DNA from: UBA7662 sp036787895 | GTDB lineage: Bacteria > Bacteroidota > Bacteroidia > UBA7662 | Assembly (NCBI GenBank): GCA_036787895.1 | Contig: DAIQOK010000002.1 | Span: 1-64,000, forward strand | DNA: 64,000 nucleotides | Direction: 5' to 3' | Part shown: positions 24,602 to 33,750 of the stretch, piece by piece | How the letters are laid out: each line of letters opens with the position of its first letter | How positions within the stretch are numbered: the stretch's first letter is position 1 | The notes under the pieces: generated by a model | The model's input: the letters and a program-made list of their open reading frames with translations, nothing else | Told to the model about the DNA's origin: nothing | Databases searched by the model: none | Made by a program: the position numbers and the translations under genes

Positions 24602-26016
24602 AACGTCCGGGCCTATACCAACTCATCCTTTACACCTGTCTGGCGGGCTTTTTATTGCCCAATCTCTTTACGCATGGTATTTTTGGCGATGGCCTCATTT
24701 ATGCCGTAGTTTCTCGTAATCTGGCAGCTTCTCAAGGAAGCTGGTGGCAATTATTTTACAGCGAGCAATTGTTTAACCCCTTTGTAGAACATCCTCCATT
24801 GATGTTTTGGCTGGAATCCTGTTGGTTCAGGCTATTGGGCGACCATCACTGGACAGAAAAAAGCTTTTCCCTGTTATTAGGTATTGTCATGGTGTTCAGC
24901 CTAAGACATTTCTGGCAAAAGTTGGCCGATGTTCACCAGTGGAAAGAAAGCTGGTGGTTTCCAGTTTTACTTTGGATTTTGGTTCCTACCATCCATTGGG
25001 CTTATCCAAACAATATGCTGGAGAACCTGCTGGTACTTTTTACCAGCTGGGCCATTTGGCTGGGTTATCAATCAAACGGATTAAAGTCAGCTTTCGGCCT
25101 TGGTTGGCTGGTTTTTTTCGCTTTTATGACGAAAGGGGTGGTGGGACTTTTTCCGCTGGCCGTTTATGGCATCAGGCAGCTTGTATTTAAGAATATTGGT
25201 TGGAGCAAAACTATAAGTTGGAGCTTTTTCGCCTTAGCCGGCTTTTTCTTGCCTTTTGCTTTGAGTTTGCTGATAAGCGCTGCCAGAGAAAATTGGCAAC
25301 TCTATTTTGAAGTGCAATTGTTCGCCACCTTACAAGGAGAACGAGCTGTTCAAGATCATATCGTTGGTCTCTCGCGTTTTTACCTGATAGGTCGACTTTT
25401 CACAGAATTATTCAATCCATTACTGATTTCCGGTCTACTTCTCTTAGCCGCTAAAGCTTGGAGACAAACTTACCATTTCCACGCCGACACAAAACGACAT
25501 AGCTACTTTTTTCTGCTCGTTGCCTTGAGCGCTACTTTACCCTTGCTTATTTCCCCGAAACAGCATTCCTTTTATCTGATTCCCGCCATACCCTGGTTTG
25601 TATTTGCCCTGGGGCTGTATGTAGCTCCATTGATTAGAAAAAGACTCGACAGCTGGCCGCAAAACCATTGGGCCTATAAAATAACTTATGGCGTATTCAT
25701 GCTGTTGTTTGTAACAGCTTTTGTACTTACCATTTTACGGGCTGAGCGCTACAGTCGCGATGAAATATTGTTGAGAGAAATTCCACGGTTGGCGACCGAA
25801 TTGGACTTCGCTGAAGGAGTGTCTATTTCCCAACCATTACTTCGTCACCACAGTTTACATGGTTATCTGCAACGCTACCATAAACTCAACCTAAACATGG
25901 AAGATACCACGGCTGCCTATTGGATAACTGAAAAAGATAGCCTGGCCCCTTTTGGTTATACCCTGCCCAAATTGCAGCTGACGAATTACACCATATGGGC
26001 TAAAGCCGAAAACTAA
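24598..26016 (+). CDS. GT39/ArnT-like membrane glycosyltransferase
   Basis: A 472-residue protein with about ten membrane helices. The first external loop contains FGDGLIYAVVSRNLA, where the Asp corresponds to the catalytic acid region of dolichyl-phosphomannose-protein mannosyltransferase and ArnT families, followed by NPFVEHPPLMFWLES, a typical ArnT-like PPL motif. It should use a polyprenyl-phosphate sugar as donor on the periplasmic side. Coupling to GtrA by a 4-bp overlap supports this. The acceptor (lipid A, protein or glycan) is unknown. It ends 9 bp before the shared bidirectional terminator. Confidence 0.82.
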   Translation: MKRPGLYQLILYTCLAGFLLPNLFTHGIFGDGLIYAVVSRNLAASQGSWWQLFYSEQLFNPFVEHPPLMFWLESCWFRLLGDHHWTEKSFSLLLGIVMVFSLRHFWQKLADVHQWKESWWFPVLLWILVPTIHWAYPNNMLENLLVLFTSWAIWLGYQSNGLKSAFGLGWLVFFAFMTKGVVGLFPLAVYGIRQLVFKNIGWSKTISWSFFALAGFFLPFALSLLISAARENWQLYFEVQLFATLQGERAVQDHIVGLSRFYLIGRLFTELFNPLLISGLLLLAAKAWRQTYHFHADTKRHSYFFLLVALSATLPLLISPKQHSFYLIPAIPWFVFALGLYVAPLIRKRLDSWPQNHWAYKITYGVFMLLFVTAFVLTILRAERYSRDEILLREIPRLATELDFAEGVSISQPLLRHHSLHGYLQRYHKLNLNMEDTTAAYWITEKDSLAPFGYTLPKLQLTNYTIWAKAEN

Positions 26017-26025
26017 GGCATAAAA

Positions 26026-26053
26026 AAAGCCGTGATCGTTAAATCACGGCTTT
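26026..26053. terminator. Bidirectional terminator between the GT39 gene and the polysaccharide locus
   Basis: An 11-bp perfect stem (aaagccgtgat at 26026-26036 with atcacggcttt at 26043-26053) and a 6-base loop. A run of A on the left and T on the right lets it act on both strands, best on the minus strand (seven T). It closes the 38-kb minus-strand locus and the gtrA pair. Confidence 0.93.
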
Positions 26054-26069
26054 CTACTGTTTCAATTAC

Positions 26070-28031
26070 CTAGACGGAATCATGTTGACTTTCCCCATTT
26101 GCCGCATCATTCGCAAAACGCTTTTTGTCGATTTGCTCAAAAATGGAGTTGTTGCTCACGAACTCTGGCACAATCTCTTTTATTTTGGTTACAATTCGCT
26201 GGTCTTCACCTGTATTCAGCAATTGACGTAAAACAACCAACTGCTGGGCAATTTGATCATAGTCGTACGCCCTAACCTTGGCAATCATAATTTTTGGATG
26301 GTGAGTAGGGACTGTATTTTCCTGGACGTTCAGCAACTCTTCATACAATTTCTCTCCAGGGCGCAGACCTGTGAAAGTAATTTGAATGTCTTTGCCCAGC
26401 GTTAAACCCGACAGCTTCACCATCTTTTTGGCTACATCCAGTATTTTCACCGATTCGCCCATATCGAATATGAAAATCTCACCGCCATTGCCCATTACCC
26501 CTGCTTCAAGCACCAACTGACAAGCTTCAGGTATCGTCATGAAGTAACGGGTGATATCGGGGTGGGTAACGGTGATTGGGCCTCCGGCTTCTATTTGGCG
26601 TTTGAAAAGAGGAATGACCGAGCCATTTGATCCGAGTACATTGCCAAATCGTGTGGTCACAAATTTGGTATTGCCGGCATAAGCGTTATTCAAACTCTGC
26701 GTATAAATTTCAGCCACACGTTTGGTTGAACCCATGACGTTGGTCGGATTCACAGCTTTGTCAGTCGACACCATCACAAACTTGCTTACCCCAAATTCCA
26801 CCGATAAATCAGCGAGCAACTGGGTACCAAAAATGTTCACCAAGGCGGCTTCATAGCAGTTGTCTTCCATGAGCGGCACATGTTTATATGCGGCTGCATG
26901 GAACACATAGTTGGGATGGAATTTTTTGAAAAGTGAACGCATCCGTTTATCATTCCGAACATCCGCAATGATGAAACGTACATTATGTAGAAGATGCGCA
27001 TGTTGTTTGCGCAACTCAATCTCCAATTCGTACAAAGGCGACTCAGCCTGGTCGATGAGAATGAGCTGGGCGGGCTTATAATGTAACAGTTGCCTGGCTA
27101 TTTCTGAGCCGATTGAACCTGCAGCGCCAGTTACAAAAATCACTTTCTCTTCTATTTCATGGGCTACATTGTCATTATCGAGTATAATCTCTTCACGTTG
27201 CAACAGATCTTCAATTTTAACCGCCTTGATTTGTTTACTACTCAGTTCACCATTGATCCAATTCTGGACAGGCGGTACATTTTTGACTTTGATGTTGTGC
27301 GTCAGACATTGGTCAATGATCTGGCGTTTCCGAATGTTGGAGATATTTTGAATGGAGAGAATTACTTCCTTGATGTCTTTTTTCTCGACAAAGTCAGACT
27401 CCAGTATACTCGAAGGATAAACGCGTATTCCTTGAACGGATTTGAAAATTTTGGAGGGATTATCATCGATATACCCTACGACATTATAATGGAGGCTGTC
27501 GTCTTGCAATAGGGTTTGACGTGTAATGGTGCCGGATTTACCTGCACCATAAATGATAACATTTACTTTGTTTTTGCCTCCTTCGAAAAGTGCTAAAAAG
27601 ACAGCTTTGAATAAAAATCGACTGGTAACCAGGAAAAATAAGGCGAAAACATAATGTATAAACACCACCGATAAGCCTACAACATTCGCTCCCAAATCTT
27701 CTGGCCAAAAGCGATAGCTCACCAAATTGGCCAATATGAGTACACCAGTAGCCAGGGTGGAAGCATAAAACAAACGAACCGCATCTTCAACACCCGTGTG
27801 TCGGATAATGCCGCTGAACGATTTGAACGCTATAAAACCTATCAGATATGCCGCTAAAACCAGCATCAGCTGATTCATGGTAAGACTAAGATCTATAACA
27901 GTAAGATCAAAATTGAAGCGAACAAGATTGGATATCGCAAAAGCGAAACAGACGATGACAGCATCAATCAACAGCACCATCCACTTCGAGACGAAGCGGT
28001 TAGAATAAATGCGGAGGTATTTCTGTATCAT
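26070..28031 (-). CDS. UDP-GlcNAc 4,6-dehydratase, large membrane form (PglF/WbpM type)
   Basis: A 653-residue protein with four N-terminal membrane helices (about residues 18-130), a CoA-binding-like Rossmann domain, and a C-terminal SDR domain starting VTGAAGSIGSEI. The SDR active site is STDKAVNPTNVMGSTKR: the usual Tyr is replaced by Met433, with Lys437, and Asp424/Lys425 follow the Thr, exactly the pattern of PglF, CapD and WbpM inverting-free dehydratases. It would supply UDP-4-keto-6-deoxy sugar for PglE. A promoter-like box lies upstream and it is the last gene of the locus before the terminator, 148 bp from the aminotransferase gene. Confidence 0.92.
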   Translation of the reverse strand: MIQKYLRIYSNRFVSKWMVLLIDAVIVCFAFAISNLVRFNFDLTVIDLSLTMNQLMLVLAAYLIGFIAFKSFSGIIRHTGVEDAVRLFYASTLATGVLILANLVSYRFWPEDLGANVVGLSVVFIHYVFALFFLVTSRFLFKAVFLALFEGGKNKVNVIIYGAGKSGTITRQTLLQDDSLHYNVVGYIDDNPSKIFKSVQGIRVYPSSILESDFVEKKDIKEVILSIQNISNIRKRQIIDQCLTHNIKVKNVPPVQNWINGELSSKQIKAVKIEDLLQREEIILDNDNVAHEIEEKVIFVTGAAGSIGSEIARQLLHYKPAQLILIDQAESPLYELEIELRKQHAHLLHNVRFIIADVRNDKRMRSLFKKFHPNYVFHAAAYKHVPLMEDNCYEAALVNIFGTQLLADLSVEFGVSKFVMVSTDKAVNPTNVMGSTKRVAEIYTQSLNNAYAGNTKFVTTRFGNVLGSNGSVIPLFKRQIEAGGPITVTHPDITRYFMTIPEACQLVLEAGVMGNGGEIFIFDMGESVKILDVAKKMVKLSGLTLGKDIQITFTGLRPGEKLYEELLNVQENTVPTHHPKIMIAKVRAYDYDQIAQQLVVLRQLLNTGEDQRIVTKIKEIVPEFVSNNSIFEQIDKKRFANDAANGESQHDSV

Positions 28032-28039
28032 ACGGAGTG

Positions 28040-28047
28040 CAAAAGTA
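28040..28047 (-). promoter_or_regulatory. Possible internal promoter -7 box (TACTTTTG) before the pglF-type gene
   Basis: On the minus strand the sequence is TACTTTTG, an exact TAnnTTTG match that ends eight bases before the ATG at 28031. A TTG lies 15 bases upstream, shorter than the usual 19. It suggests the last gene of the locus can be transcribed on its own. Confidence 0.5.
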
Positions 28048-28148
28048 ACTTAAAGTCTTGGTCAAAAAAATTAGAACCGCCCAAGACCCAGTAGAACTTC
28101 CGGTTTTAGTTTAGTTTATCCAAAGAAAGGCTTAATCTTTCATTTAAT

Positions 28149-28170
28149 AAATACCCGAAGCAGGGTATTT
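28149..28170 (-). terminator. Stem-loop between the PglE- and PglF-type genes (weak terminator or attenuator)
   Basis: A perfect 8-bp stem (aaataccc at 28149-28156, gggtattt at 28163-28170) with a 6-base loop, nine bases after the aminotransferase stop. On the minus strand the following sequence is AT-rich but lacks a T run, so it may only attenuate or mark an mRNA end. Confidence 0.45.
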
Positions 28171-28179
28171 ATCAGCTAC

Positions 28180-29319
28180 TTAACGATTTAACAGTGAATT
28201 AATCCGATCGGCTATTCGGTTTAGATCGACTTGACTCAAGTTAGAGCCGGAAGGAAGGCATAAACCCTGGTCGAATAACTGTTCAGAAACCCCATTCACA
28301 TAGGCAGGAGCAGTTGCAAATATAGGCTGAAGGTGCATAGGCTTCCAGAGCGGGCGGGATTCAATATTATCCTCCTCCAAATGCAAACGTAGGGTTTCGC
28401 GGCTGATACCGCCATTCGTGGCGGGGTCGATTAAGACAGTTGATAACCAGCGATTGGAAAAGCTACTGGTGGGCTCAGCTCCAAAATTAAATCCCGGAAC
28501 TTCCCCGAAGTTTGACAAATAAAACTCATAATTCGCGCGACGTTGCTGGATGCGATCCTGTAAAACTGTCATCTGCCCCCTACCAATGGCAGCGCAAACG
28601 TTGCTCATGCGGTAGTTGTAGCCAATATGACTGTGTTGGTAATGTGGGGCGGCATCCCGAGCTTGGGTTGCCAGAAAACGTGCGTTCTGGATATATTTTT
28701 CATTGGCTGCAATCAAAGCGCCACCACCGGAAGTTGTGATTATTTTGTTGCCATTAAAGCTTAATACACCCAATTCGCCGAAAGTACCACAAGCCTGACC
28801 ATTATAAGTTGAACCAAGTGCTTCCGCAGCATCTTCGATTACCGGTATATTGTATTCAGCTGCAATGGCCATAATTTCATCCATTTTAGCCGGCATACCA
28901 TATAAATGCACTGGAATGATGGCTTTCACCTTTTTGCCTTTGGCCAAACGATCAGTAATGGCCTTACGCAATAATTCCGGGTCCATATTCCAGGTATCGG
29001 CCTCAGAATCTACAAAAACCGGCGTAGCTCCCTGATAAACAATCGGATTGGCAGATGCCGAAAAAGTAAAACTCTGACAAATCACCTCATCGCCCGGCCC
29101 TACTCCTAATAAAATTAAAGCCAGGTGCAAAGCCGCCGTACCACTCGACAAAGCAGCAGCATGTGGCGTGCCCGTAAAAACACATAAATCATGCTCAAAG
29201 CCATCTACATGTGGCCCCAAAGGCGCTATCCAGTTGGTATCGAATGCTTCTTTAACATAGCGAAATTCGTTTTCACCCATATGAGGAGAGGAAAGCCAGA
29301 TTTTAGCGGAATTACCCAT
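28180..29319 (-). CDS. DegT/DnrJ/EryC1 aminotransferase, PglE-like
   Basis: PLP enzyme of 379 residues that should add an amino group to the 4-keto sugar made by the PglF-type dehydratase. The cofactor Lys192 lies in SFNGNKIITTSGGG, the motif of sugar aminotransferases of the PglE/LegC group, with the SSGTAALHLAL phosphate-binding turn and PVIEDAAEALGS. I chose ATG at 29319; in-frame ATG 29349 would overlap the upstream gene further. It overlaps the XrtF-associated gene by 8 bp. Order with PglD, PglC and PglF genes nearby makes a di-N-acetylbacillosamine route likely, but related sugars are possible. Confidence 0.88.
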   Translation of the reverse strand: MGNSAKIWLSSPHMGENEFRYVKEAFDTNWIAPLGPHVDGFEHDLCVFTGTPHAAALSSGTAALHLALILLGVGPGDEVICQSFTFSASANPIVYQGATPVFVDSEADTWNMDPELLRKAITDRLAKGKKVKAIIPVHLYGMPAKMDEIMAIAAEYNIPVIEDAAEALGSTYNGQACGTFGELGVLSFNGNKIITTSGGGALIAANEKYIQNARFLATQARDAAPHYQHSHIGYNYRMSNVCAAIGRGQMTVLQDRIQQRRANYEFYLSNFGEVPGFNFGAEPTSSFSNRWLSTVLIDPATNGGISRETLRLHLEEDNIESRPLWKPMHLQPIFATAPAYVNGVSEQLFDQGLCLPSGSNLSQVDLNRIADRINSLLNR

Positions 29320-29671
29320 ATTTCTGTTGGAATTTATTTGCGAATACAATGATAACAGCCAAAATTGGTGTAGTTATCAATCTGTGTATAGTCATGTAAA
29401 AATTTTCGATGGCAGACGAACTACTTTTCAAAAGATAAAGTACACTGAGGAAGGTCACAAGAACAAAATAGGCCGTTAACCAATTCTTTAATTGCTCCTT
29501 TTTATTAAAAAATACTATAAATAAAAATGCAGTTCCTGTACCGGCTAATAAAACACGAATTATAAAAAGGATTTCATAGTTAATCAACAGGCCAGAAGTC
29601 AACTGCGCAAAATAGGCCGCTACGAAAAATATTAGCGCAATTAGTGCAAGTAAGACTTGCCTAATTTTCAT
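29312..29671 (-). CDS. XrtF-associated small membrane protein
   Basis: A 119-residue protein with about four hydrophobic helices and little else. Its identity rests on position and size: it overlaps the stop of the exosortase gene by 4 bp, and in Bacteroidota XrtF-type exosortases are followed by a small membrane protein described as exosortase F system-associated. The helical pattern (MKIRQVLLALIALIFFVAAYF first) is compatible. Function unknown; it may assist substrate recognition or stability. It also overlaps the aminotransferase gene downstream. Confidence 0.65.
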   Translation of the reverse strand: MKIRQVLLALIALIFFVAAYFAQLTSGLLINYEILFIIRVLLAGTGTAFLFIVFFNKKEQLKNWLTAYFVLVTFLSVLYLLKSSSSAIENFYMTIHRLITTPILAVIIVFANKFQQKYG

Positions 29672-30195
29672 TTTGCCTGCTTAGTTTTCGCGACAACAAG
29701 CCAGTAGTACCACATTCCTAAAATACTTAAATACATTACGGCTGTAAACACATATTTATGATAGTAATAAAAAAGTGTTTCATTGGATTGGGCAATAAAA
29801 ACGAGGGCAGTTAATCTGCTCATATTGAGCAAATAAATTGCTACTATACCCATTAAGATAAAAAACAATGTTTTCTTACTCCACTGCCAGATGCCAATAA
29901 AAAAGGATATAAAGAGTGCTTGAACAATAATTCCATTACAGCCTTCATAAATTGAAACTACATCCCTGCCTTGAAAATTGACTAAAACCTGATTGTTAAT
30001 CAGATGTAAAAAAGCAATATCAGCTGAAATGAATTGTAGTATAGCCACCAATTGTTTACCAATCGACCATGTTATAGGGTCGGGAGCTGGCTGGTAATTA
30101 GCCAGAAACAGACTGTATAACAAGGAAAACACAATATAACTTCCTCCAAATCGTGCTAGAAACAAAATCGCGTTTTGGCTAGCTGTTTGTTTCAT
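29668..30195 (-). CDS. xrtF: Exosortase family protein, XrtF type
   Basis: A 175-residue integral membrane transpeptidase-like protein with about six helices. The exosortase/archaeosortase active-site residues are all there: Cys86 in YEGCNGI, Arg127 in LLNMSRLTA and His146 in YYHKYVF. Exosortases remove a C-terminal sorting signal and are expected to join the protein to a polysaccharide or lipid. I chose ATG at 30195 (an upstream in-frame start overlaps the PglD-type gene further). It overlaps its small partner by 4 bp and lies within the initiating-sugar module of the polysaccharide locus. No protein with a matching sorting signal is evident in the window. Confidence 0.85.
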   Translation of the reverse strand: MKQTASQNAILFLARFGGSYIVFSLLYSLFLANYQPAPDPITWSIGKQLVAILQFISADIAFLHLINNQVLVNFQGRDVVSIYEGCNGIIVQALFISFFIGIWQWSKKTLFFILMGIVAIYLLNMSRLTALVFIAQSNETLFYYYHKYVFTAVMYLSILGMWYYWLVVAKTKQAK

Positions 30196-30823
30196 GAAAT
30201 TTGATTGCTTTTGCTGGAATACCAACAGCTGTACAATTTGCTGGAAGCGTTTTAGATACTACCGCACCGGCTCCAACTATCGTTTGTGTTCCTATACTTA
30301 ATTGATTGATGATTTTGGCGCCCGTACCCACATAAACCCCACCTTCGATGACCACTTCACCTGAAATATTAATCGCAGGCATGAAAGAGCACAAATCCCC
30401 AATTTCTGTATCATGACCTACTGTACAACCAAGATTCAGTATAACGTGACGACCAATTTTGATGTCGGTCGTAATGATATTACCGGCACAAATAATTGTT
30501 CCAGCACCAATTTCAACTCTTTTTCCAATTAGCACATTCGGATGTATTAGTGTGGCATATTGCTGATTAGGATCCAATTTGGACAATATCCTTTCTTTTG
30601 CTTTTGGATTTCCTATCGCGAGTACTACCCAAACATCCGGCATCTGTGCAATTTTGGAAATTGAGCCTAAAACTTTGGCCCCTCCTATACGCGTACCTGT
30701 TGCTTTTTCATCGTCAATAAAACCTAAAAATTCCCACTGCTGGGACATTTCATTGATCTGATCAATTAACATTTCTACTTCACGACCAAACCCGCCAGCA
30801 CCCACAATGACTATCTTTTTCAT
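30179..30823 (-). CDS. Sugar O/N-acetyltransferase, PglD/NeuD type
   Basis: A 214-residue protein with an N-terminal Rossmann-like domain (KIVIVGAGGFGREV) and a C-terminal left-handed beta helix of hexapeptide repeats. The likely catalytic base is His137 in TVGHDTEIGD, the position of the active His in PglD, and the tail carries VVGAGAVVSKTLPANCTAVGIPAK. It would acetylate the 4-amino sugar made by the PglE-type enzyme. It follows the PglC-type gene by 3 bp and overlaps the exosortase gene by 17 bp. Assignment to PglD rather than NeuD rests on the neighbours. Confidence 0.88.
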   Translation of the reverse strand: MKKIVIVGAGGFGREVEMLIDQINEMSQQWEFLGFIDDEKATGTRIGGAKVLGSISKIAQMPDVWVVLAIGNPKAKERILSKLDPNQQYATLIHPNVLIGKRVEIGAGTIICAGNIITTDIKIGRHVILNLGCTVGHDTEIGDLCSFMPAINISGEVVIEGGVYVGTGAKIINQLSIGTQTIVGAGAVVSKTLPANCTAVGIPAKAIKFHETNS

Positions 30824-30826
30824 AAG

Positions 30827-31432
30827 TCAGTTTTTACCGTTAAAATATTCTGCAGTAGCAACACCTTGTGCATTGATTCCTTCACGAACGACAACCTTTT
30901 TGGCTGTGAGAAAAAGTATCTTCAAATCAAGCAACAAGCTGCAGTGATCCACATACCACACATCCAGTTTGAATTTTTCTTCCCAGCTGATGGCATTTCG
31001 TCCGTTTACCTGCGCCCAACCGGTAATACCAGGCCTTACTAAATGTCTTCTCTTCTGCACATCATTATAAATGGGCAAGTACTGAACCAATAATGGTCTG
31101 GGGCCGATTAAGCTCATATCTCCTTTCAGCACATTCAAAAGTTGTGGTAATTCATCTAAAGAGGTTTTGCGTATAAATTTGCCCAGAAAAGTAAGCCTGA
31201 TCTCATCAGACAGTAAATTCCCATGAATATCTCTCCGATTATTCATGGTACGTAACTTTATTAATCTAAAAATTCGTTCTCCCTTTCCTGGCCGGAGCTG
31301 CGTAAAAAATGGAGATTCACCATCTTGTAAAAAGATAAAAAATCCAGTCAGTAAAATAATTGGTAAGGCAATTACCAGCATTGGTATAGCAATGCCTAAA
31401 TCAATAGCCCGTTTCCCTATATTCCTATACAT
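30827..31432 (-). CDS. Initiating phosphoglycosyltransferase, PglC type
   Basis: Monotopic enzyme of 201 residues that transfers a sugar phosphate from UDP-sugar to undecaprenyl phosphate. It has one N-terminal re-entrant hydrophobic segment (residues about 14-36), KLRTM, the catalytic dyad Asp93-Glu94 in SLDELPQLLNVLKGDMSLIGPRP and RPGITGWAQVNGRN. The short form without extra membrane helices is the PglC class, which prefers bacillosamine-type sugars. Its end touches the next glycosyltransferase gene (1-bp overlap), and genes for making that sugar follow downstream. Confidence 0.93.
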   Translation of the reverse strand: MYRNIGKRAIDLGIAIPMLVIALPIILLTGFFIFLQDGESPFFTQLRPGKGERIFRLIKLRTMNNRRDIHGNLLSDEIRLTFLGKFIRKTSLDELPQLLNVLKGDMSLIGPRPLLVQYLPIYNDVQKRRHLVRPGITGWAQVNGRNAISWEEKFKLDVWYVDHCSLLLDLKILFLTAKKVVVREGINAQGVATAEYFNGKN

Positions 31433-32640
31433 TAAAAATTGCTTTGGTATTCAAGCGCAAGCTTTTCAAATAAGCGATTATTTCTGAGAAAATTCTGAGC
31501 TCTGACACCCATTTCAATTCGTTTTTCGGCTGGTAACTCTTTAAATGCTACAATTTCTGCAGCTAATAAGTCTACATCGCCATAAGGCACAAACGCACCA
31601 CATTGGGCTTCATTAATCATTGACTGAAAGCCGGAATAAGAGCAAACAATCGGCTTACCGGCATTCATATAATCAATCCACTTATTGCGGGATAAGCCAA
31701 AACGGGCGATTTCCGAATCGATACTGTCGAAGCATAAGTCCGTTTGCTGTAAAAATGCTTTTACCTGCTTCTTAGGAATAGGCGCAATAAATTTAATTCG
31801 ATCGCAATAAGCATATTTCTGCCTATAATTCTCCAGCATCGACCCCGATCCCAAAATATAGGCTTCTACATTTTGAGCTGCCGGAATTTGTGCGACGGCT
31901 TTTAGGAGGACCTCAATCGGATTATTTGGATTAACCGTACCTGCATAAACCACCTTAAATGTATCCGGCGTAAATGTTTGCGCTATAAAGGTCGAGTCCA
32001 GAGGCTCAGCTGTTGCTAATTGTTCCTTCTTTACACCCTGGGGGATACAAATACATGCTTTGAACCGAGGTTCTACTTCCTTTACATGCTCAATCAAGTT
32101 GGGCATAGTACCTACAATCACGTCGGCTTTCCGATAGCCAAAACGTTCAAGTTTTCCGAGTAACCACATAAAAGGATGATTGGCACTATAACCTCCCAAT
32201 TGCATGGCAGATAATGGCCAGATATCGCGGATTTCGAGTATAAAACGGGCTTTATAGTAGCGCGATAAAAGAAAACCGGAAATAATACTGAGAATAGAAA
32301 GAGAAGACGCTATGATGACATCAGGCTTCTTAAATTGTTTTTTTGAGGTTGTTAGCACTTTCCATTCAAAATGCATCCACGACAAAACGCGGGCCGCTGA
32401 AGAGGATTTCGTCGACTTCAACACCTTTAACCAAACTGTCCGCACCCCGGCAATATCCTCCACCATACGACTTGCTGCAAATTGCGGCAGTTTATCGGTA
32501 AGATGAGAGGCATTGGAAGTAAAAATGGTCACATCAAGCCCATTTTTCACCCATTCTTCAGCAAAATAAAAATGCCTCGTCCCGAAAAAATATTTTTCAG
32601 GAGAAGCATATTTGCAGATGAGCCAAACTGTTTTCGGCAT
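31432..32640 (-). CDS. Family 4 glycosyltransferase (WbuB-like)
   Basis: A 402-residue GT-B enzyme. N-terminal half begins VWLICKYASPEKYFFGTRHFY (shared with WbuB-like proteins); the C-terminal nucleotide domain contains VVYAGTVNPNNPIEVLLKAV and FGLSRNKWIDYMNAGKPIVCS, in which the Glu usually seen is replaced by Asn/Lys positions. It overlaps the PglC gene by 1 bp and probably adds the second sugar to the initiating unit. The donor is unknown. Confidence 0.82.
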   Translation of the reverse strand: MPKTVWLICKYASPEKYFFGTRHFYFAEEWVKNGLDVTIFTSNASHLTDKLPQFAASRMVEDIAGVRTVWLKVLKSTKSSSAARVLSWMHFEWKVLTTSKKQFKKPDVIIASSLSILSIISGFLLSRYYKARFILEIRDIWPLSAMQLGGYSANHPFMWLLGKLERFGYRKADVIVGTMPNLIEHVKEVEPRFKACICIPQGVKKEQLATAEPLDSTFIAQTFTPDTFKVVYAGTVNPNNPIEVLLKAVAQIPAAQNVEAYILGSGSMLENYRQKYAYCDRIKFIAPIPKKQVKAFLQQTDLCFDSIDSEIARFGLSRNKWIDYMNAGKPIVCSYSGFQSMINEAQCGAFVPYGDVDLLAAEIVAFKELPAEKRIEMGVRAQNFLRNNRLFEKLALEYQSNF

Positions 32641-32642
32641 TA

Positions 32643-33746
32643 TTATGAATAAAAGGACTTGATGCTCTCAGCAACATATTCCATTTGTGCAGTTGTCATC
32701 TCCGGATAAATCGGTAGAGATAAAATCTGGCTTTGGTAAGCTGTCGCTACCGGAAAATCTTCGGCTATATGACCCAGATAGGCATACGCCTTCAGATTTG
32801 GCAAGGCAGTTGGATAATGAATGGCGGTTTCAATGTTGCGCTCCTTCAGAAATTTCGCCAGTCCATCACGATTTTTAGCGCGTATCACATAAAGGTGATA
32901 GCTGTGCCGTGTATTTTCCCGTCTTTTTGGAGTGACAATTTCTGGAATGCCACTTAATAACCGGTCATATGCATCGGCGCAACGAATTCTGGCTGCCGTC
33001 CAGTCGAGTATATGGGAGAGTTTAGCAGATAAAATGGCTGCCTGTAAACCATCCAAACGACTGTTTATACCTTCAATCTGGTGTTCGTGTTTTTTAAGTG
33101 CACCATGACGAGCGTACATTTTACACTTTTCAGCAAGTGCAGCATCATTGGTGATAATAGCGCCGGCATCACCATAAGCACCTAGATTTTTGCCGGGATA
33201 AAAGCTAAAAGAAGCGGCAATACCAAAAGTTCCCACCCTTTTTCCCTTAAACTCCGAAAAATGGGATTGCGCACAGTCTTCGATAACGGGCAATTTATAT
33301 TTATCTGCTATGCGCATCACTTCATCCATATTCACCGCTTGCCCATGCAAATGCACAGGCATAATGGCTTTAGTATTCGGTGTAATGGCAGCTTCTAACA
33401 ATTGTTCGTTCAAACTGTAATAATCAGGGTCAATATCTACAAAAACAGGTTTTGCACCGGTTTGCGAGATGGTTTCCGAAGAGGAAATCCAGCTGTTGGC
33501 TACTGTAATTACTTCATCTCCTGGACCAATACCTAACATTTTCATGATGATATAGAGGGAGTCGGTACCGTTGGCCACCGAAATACAATGATTTATGCCA
33601 TACAATGCAGCAAAAGCTGCTTCAAAATCATTGACCGGTTTACCGCCTATAAATGCGGTATTGCTTATGATATCGCGAATGGCGGCATCAATTTCACCCT
33701 GAATTGATAAATACTGGGCCTTCAAATCTACAAATGGTACATTCAT
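32643..33746 (-). CDS. DegT-type sugar aminotransferase, WbpE-like
   Basis: PLP enzyme of 367 residues. The N-terminus VPFVDLKAQY and the cofactor Lys186 in SFYPGKNLGAYGDAGAI match WbpE and relatives, which aminate the 3-keto group of UDP-GlcNAc uronic acid with glutamate as donor. It is directly followed upstream by an acyltransferase and a Gfo/Idh/MocA dehydrogenase gene, the D-B partners of that pathway. FdtB/QdtB, which aminate a 3-keto dTDP sugar, share the same motif and cannot be excluded. Confidence 0.82.
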   Translation of the reverse strand: MNVPFVDLKAQYLSIQGEIDAAIRDIISNTAFIGGKPVNDFEAAFAALYGINHCISVANGTDSLYIIMKMLGIGPGDEVITVANSWISSSETISQTGAKPVFVDIDPDYYSLNEQLLEAAITPNTKAIMPVHLHGQAVNMDEVMRIADKYKLPVIEDCAQSHFSEFKGKRVGTFGIAASFSFYPGKNLGAYGDAGAIITNDAALAEKCKMYARHGALKKHEHQIEGINSRLDGLQAAILSAKLSHILDWTAARIRCADAYDRLLSGIPEIVTPKRRENTRHSYHLYVIRAKNRDGLAKFLKERNIETAIHYPTALPNLKAYAYLGHIAEDFPVATAYQSQILSLPIYPEMTTAQMEYVAESIKSFYS

Positions 33747-33750
33747 CTTA

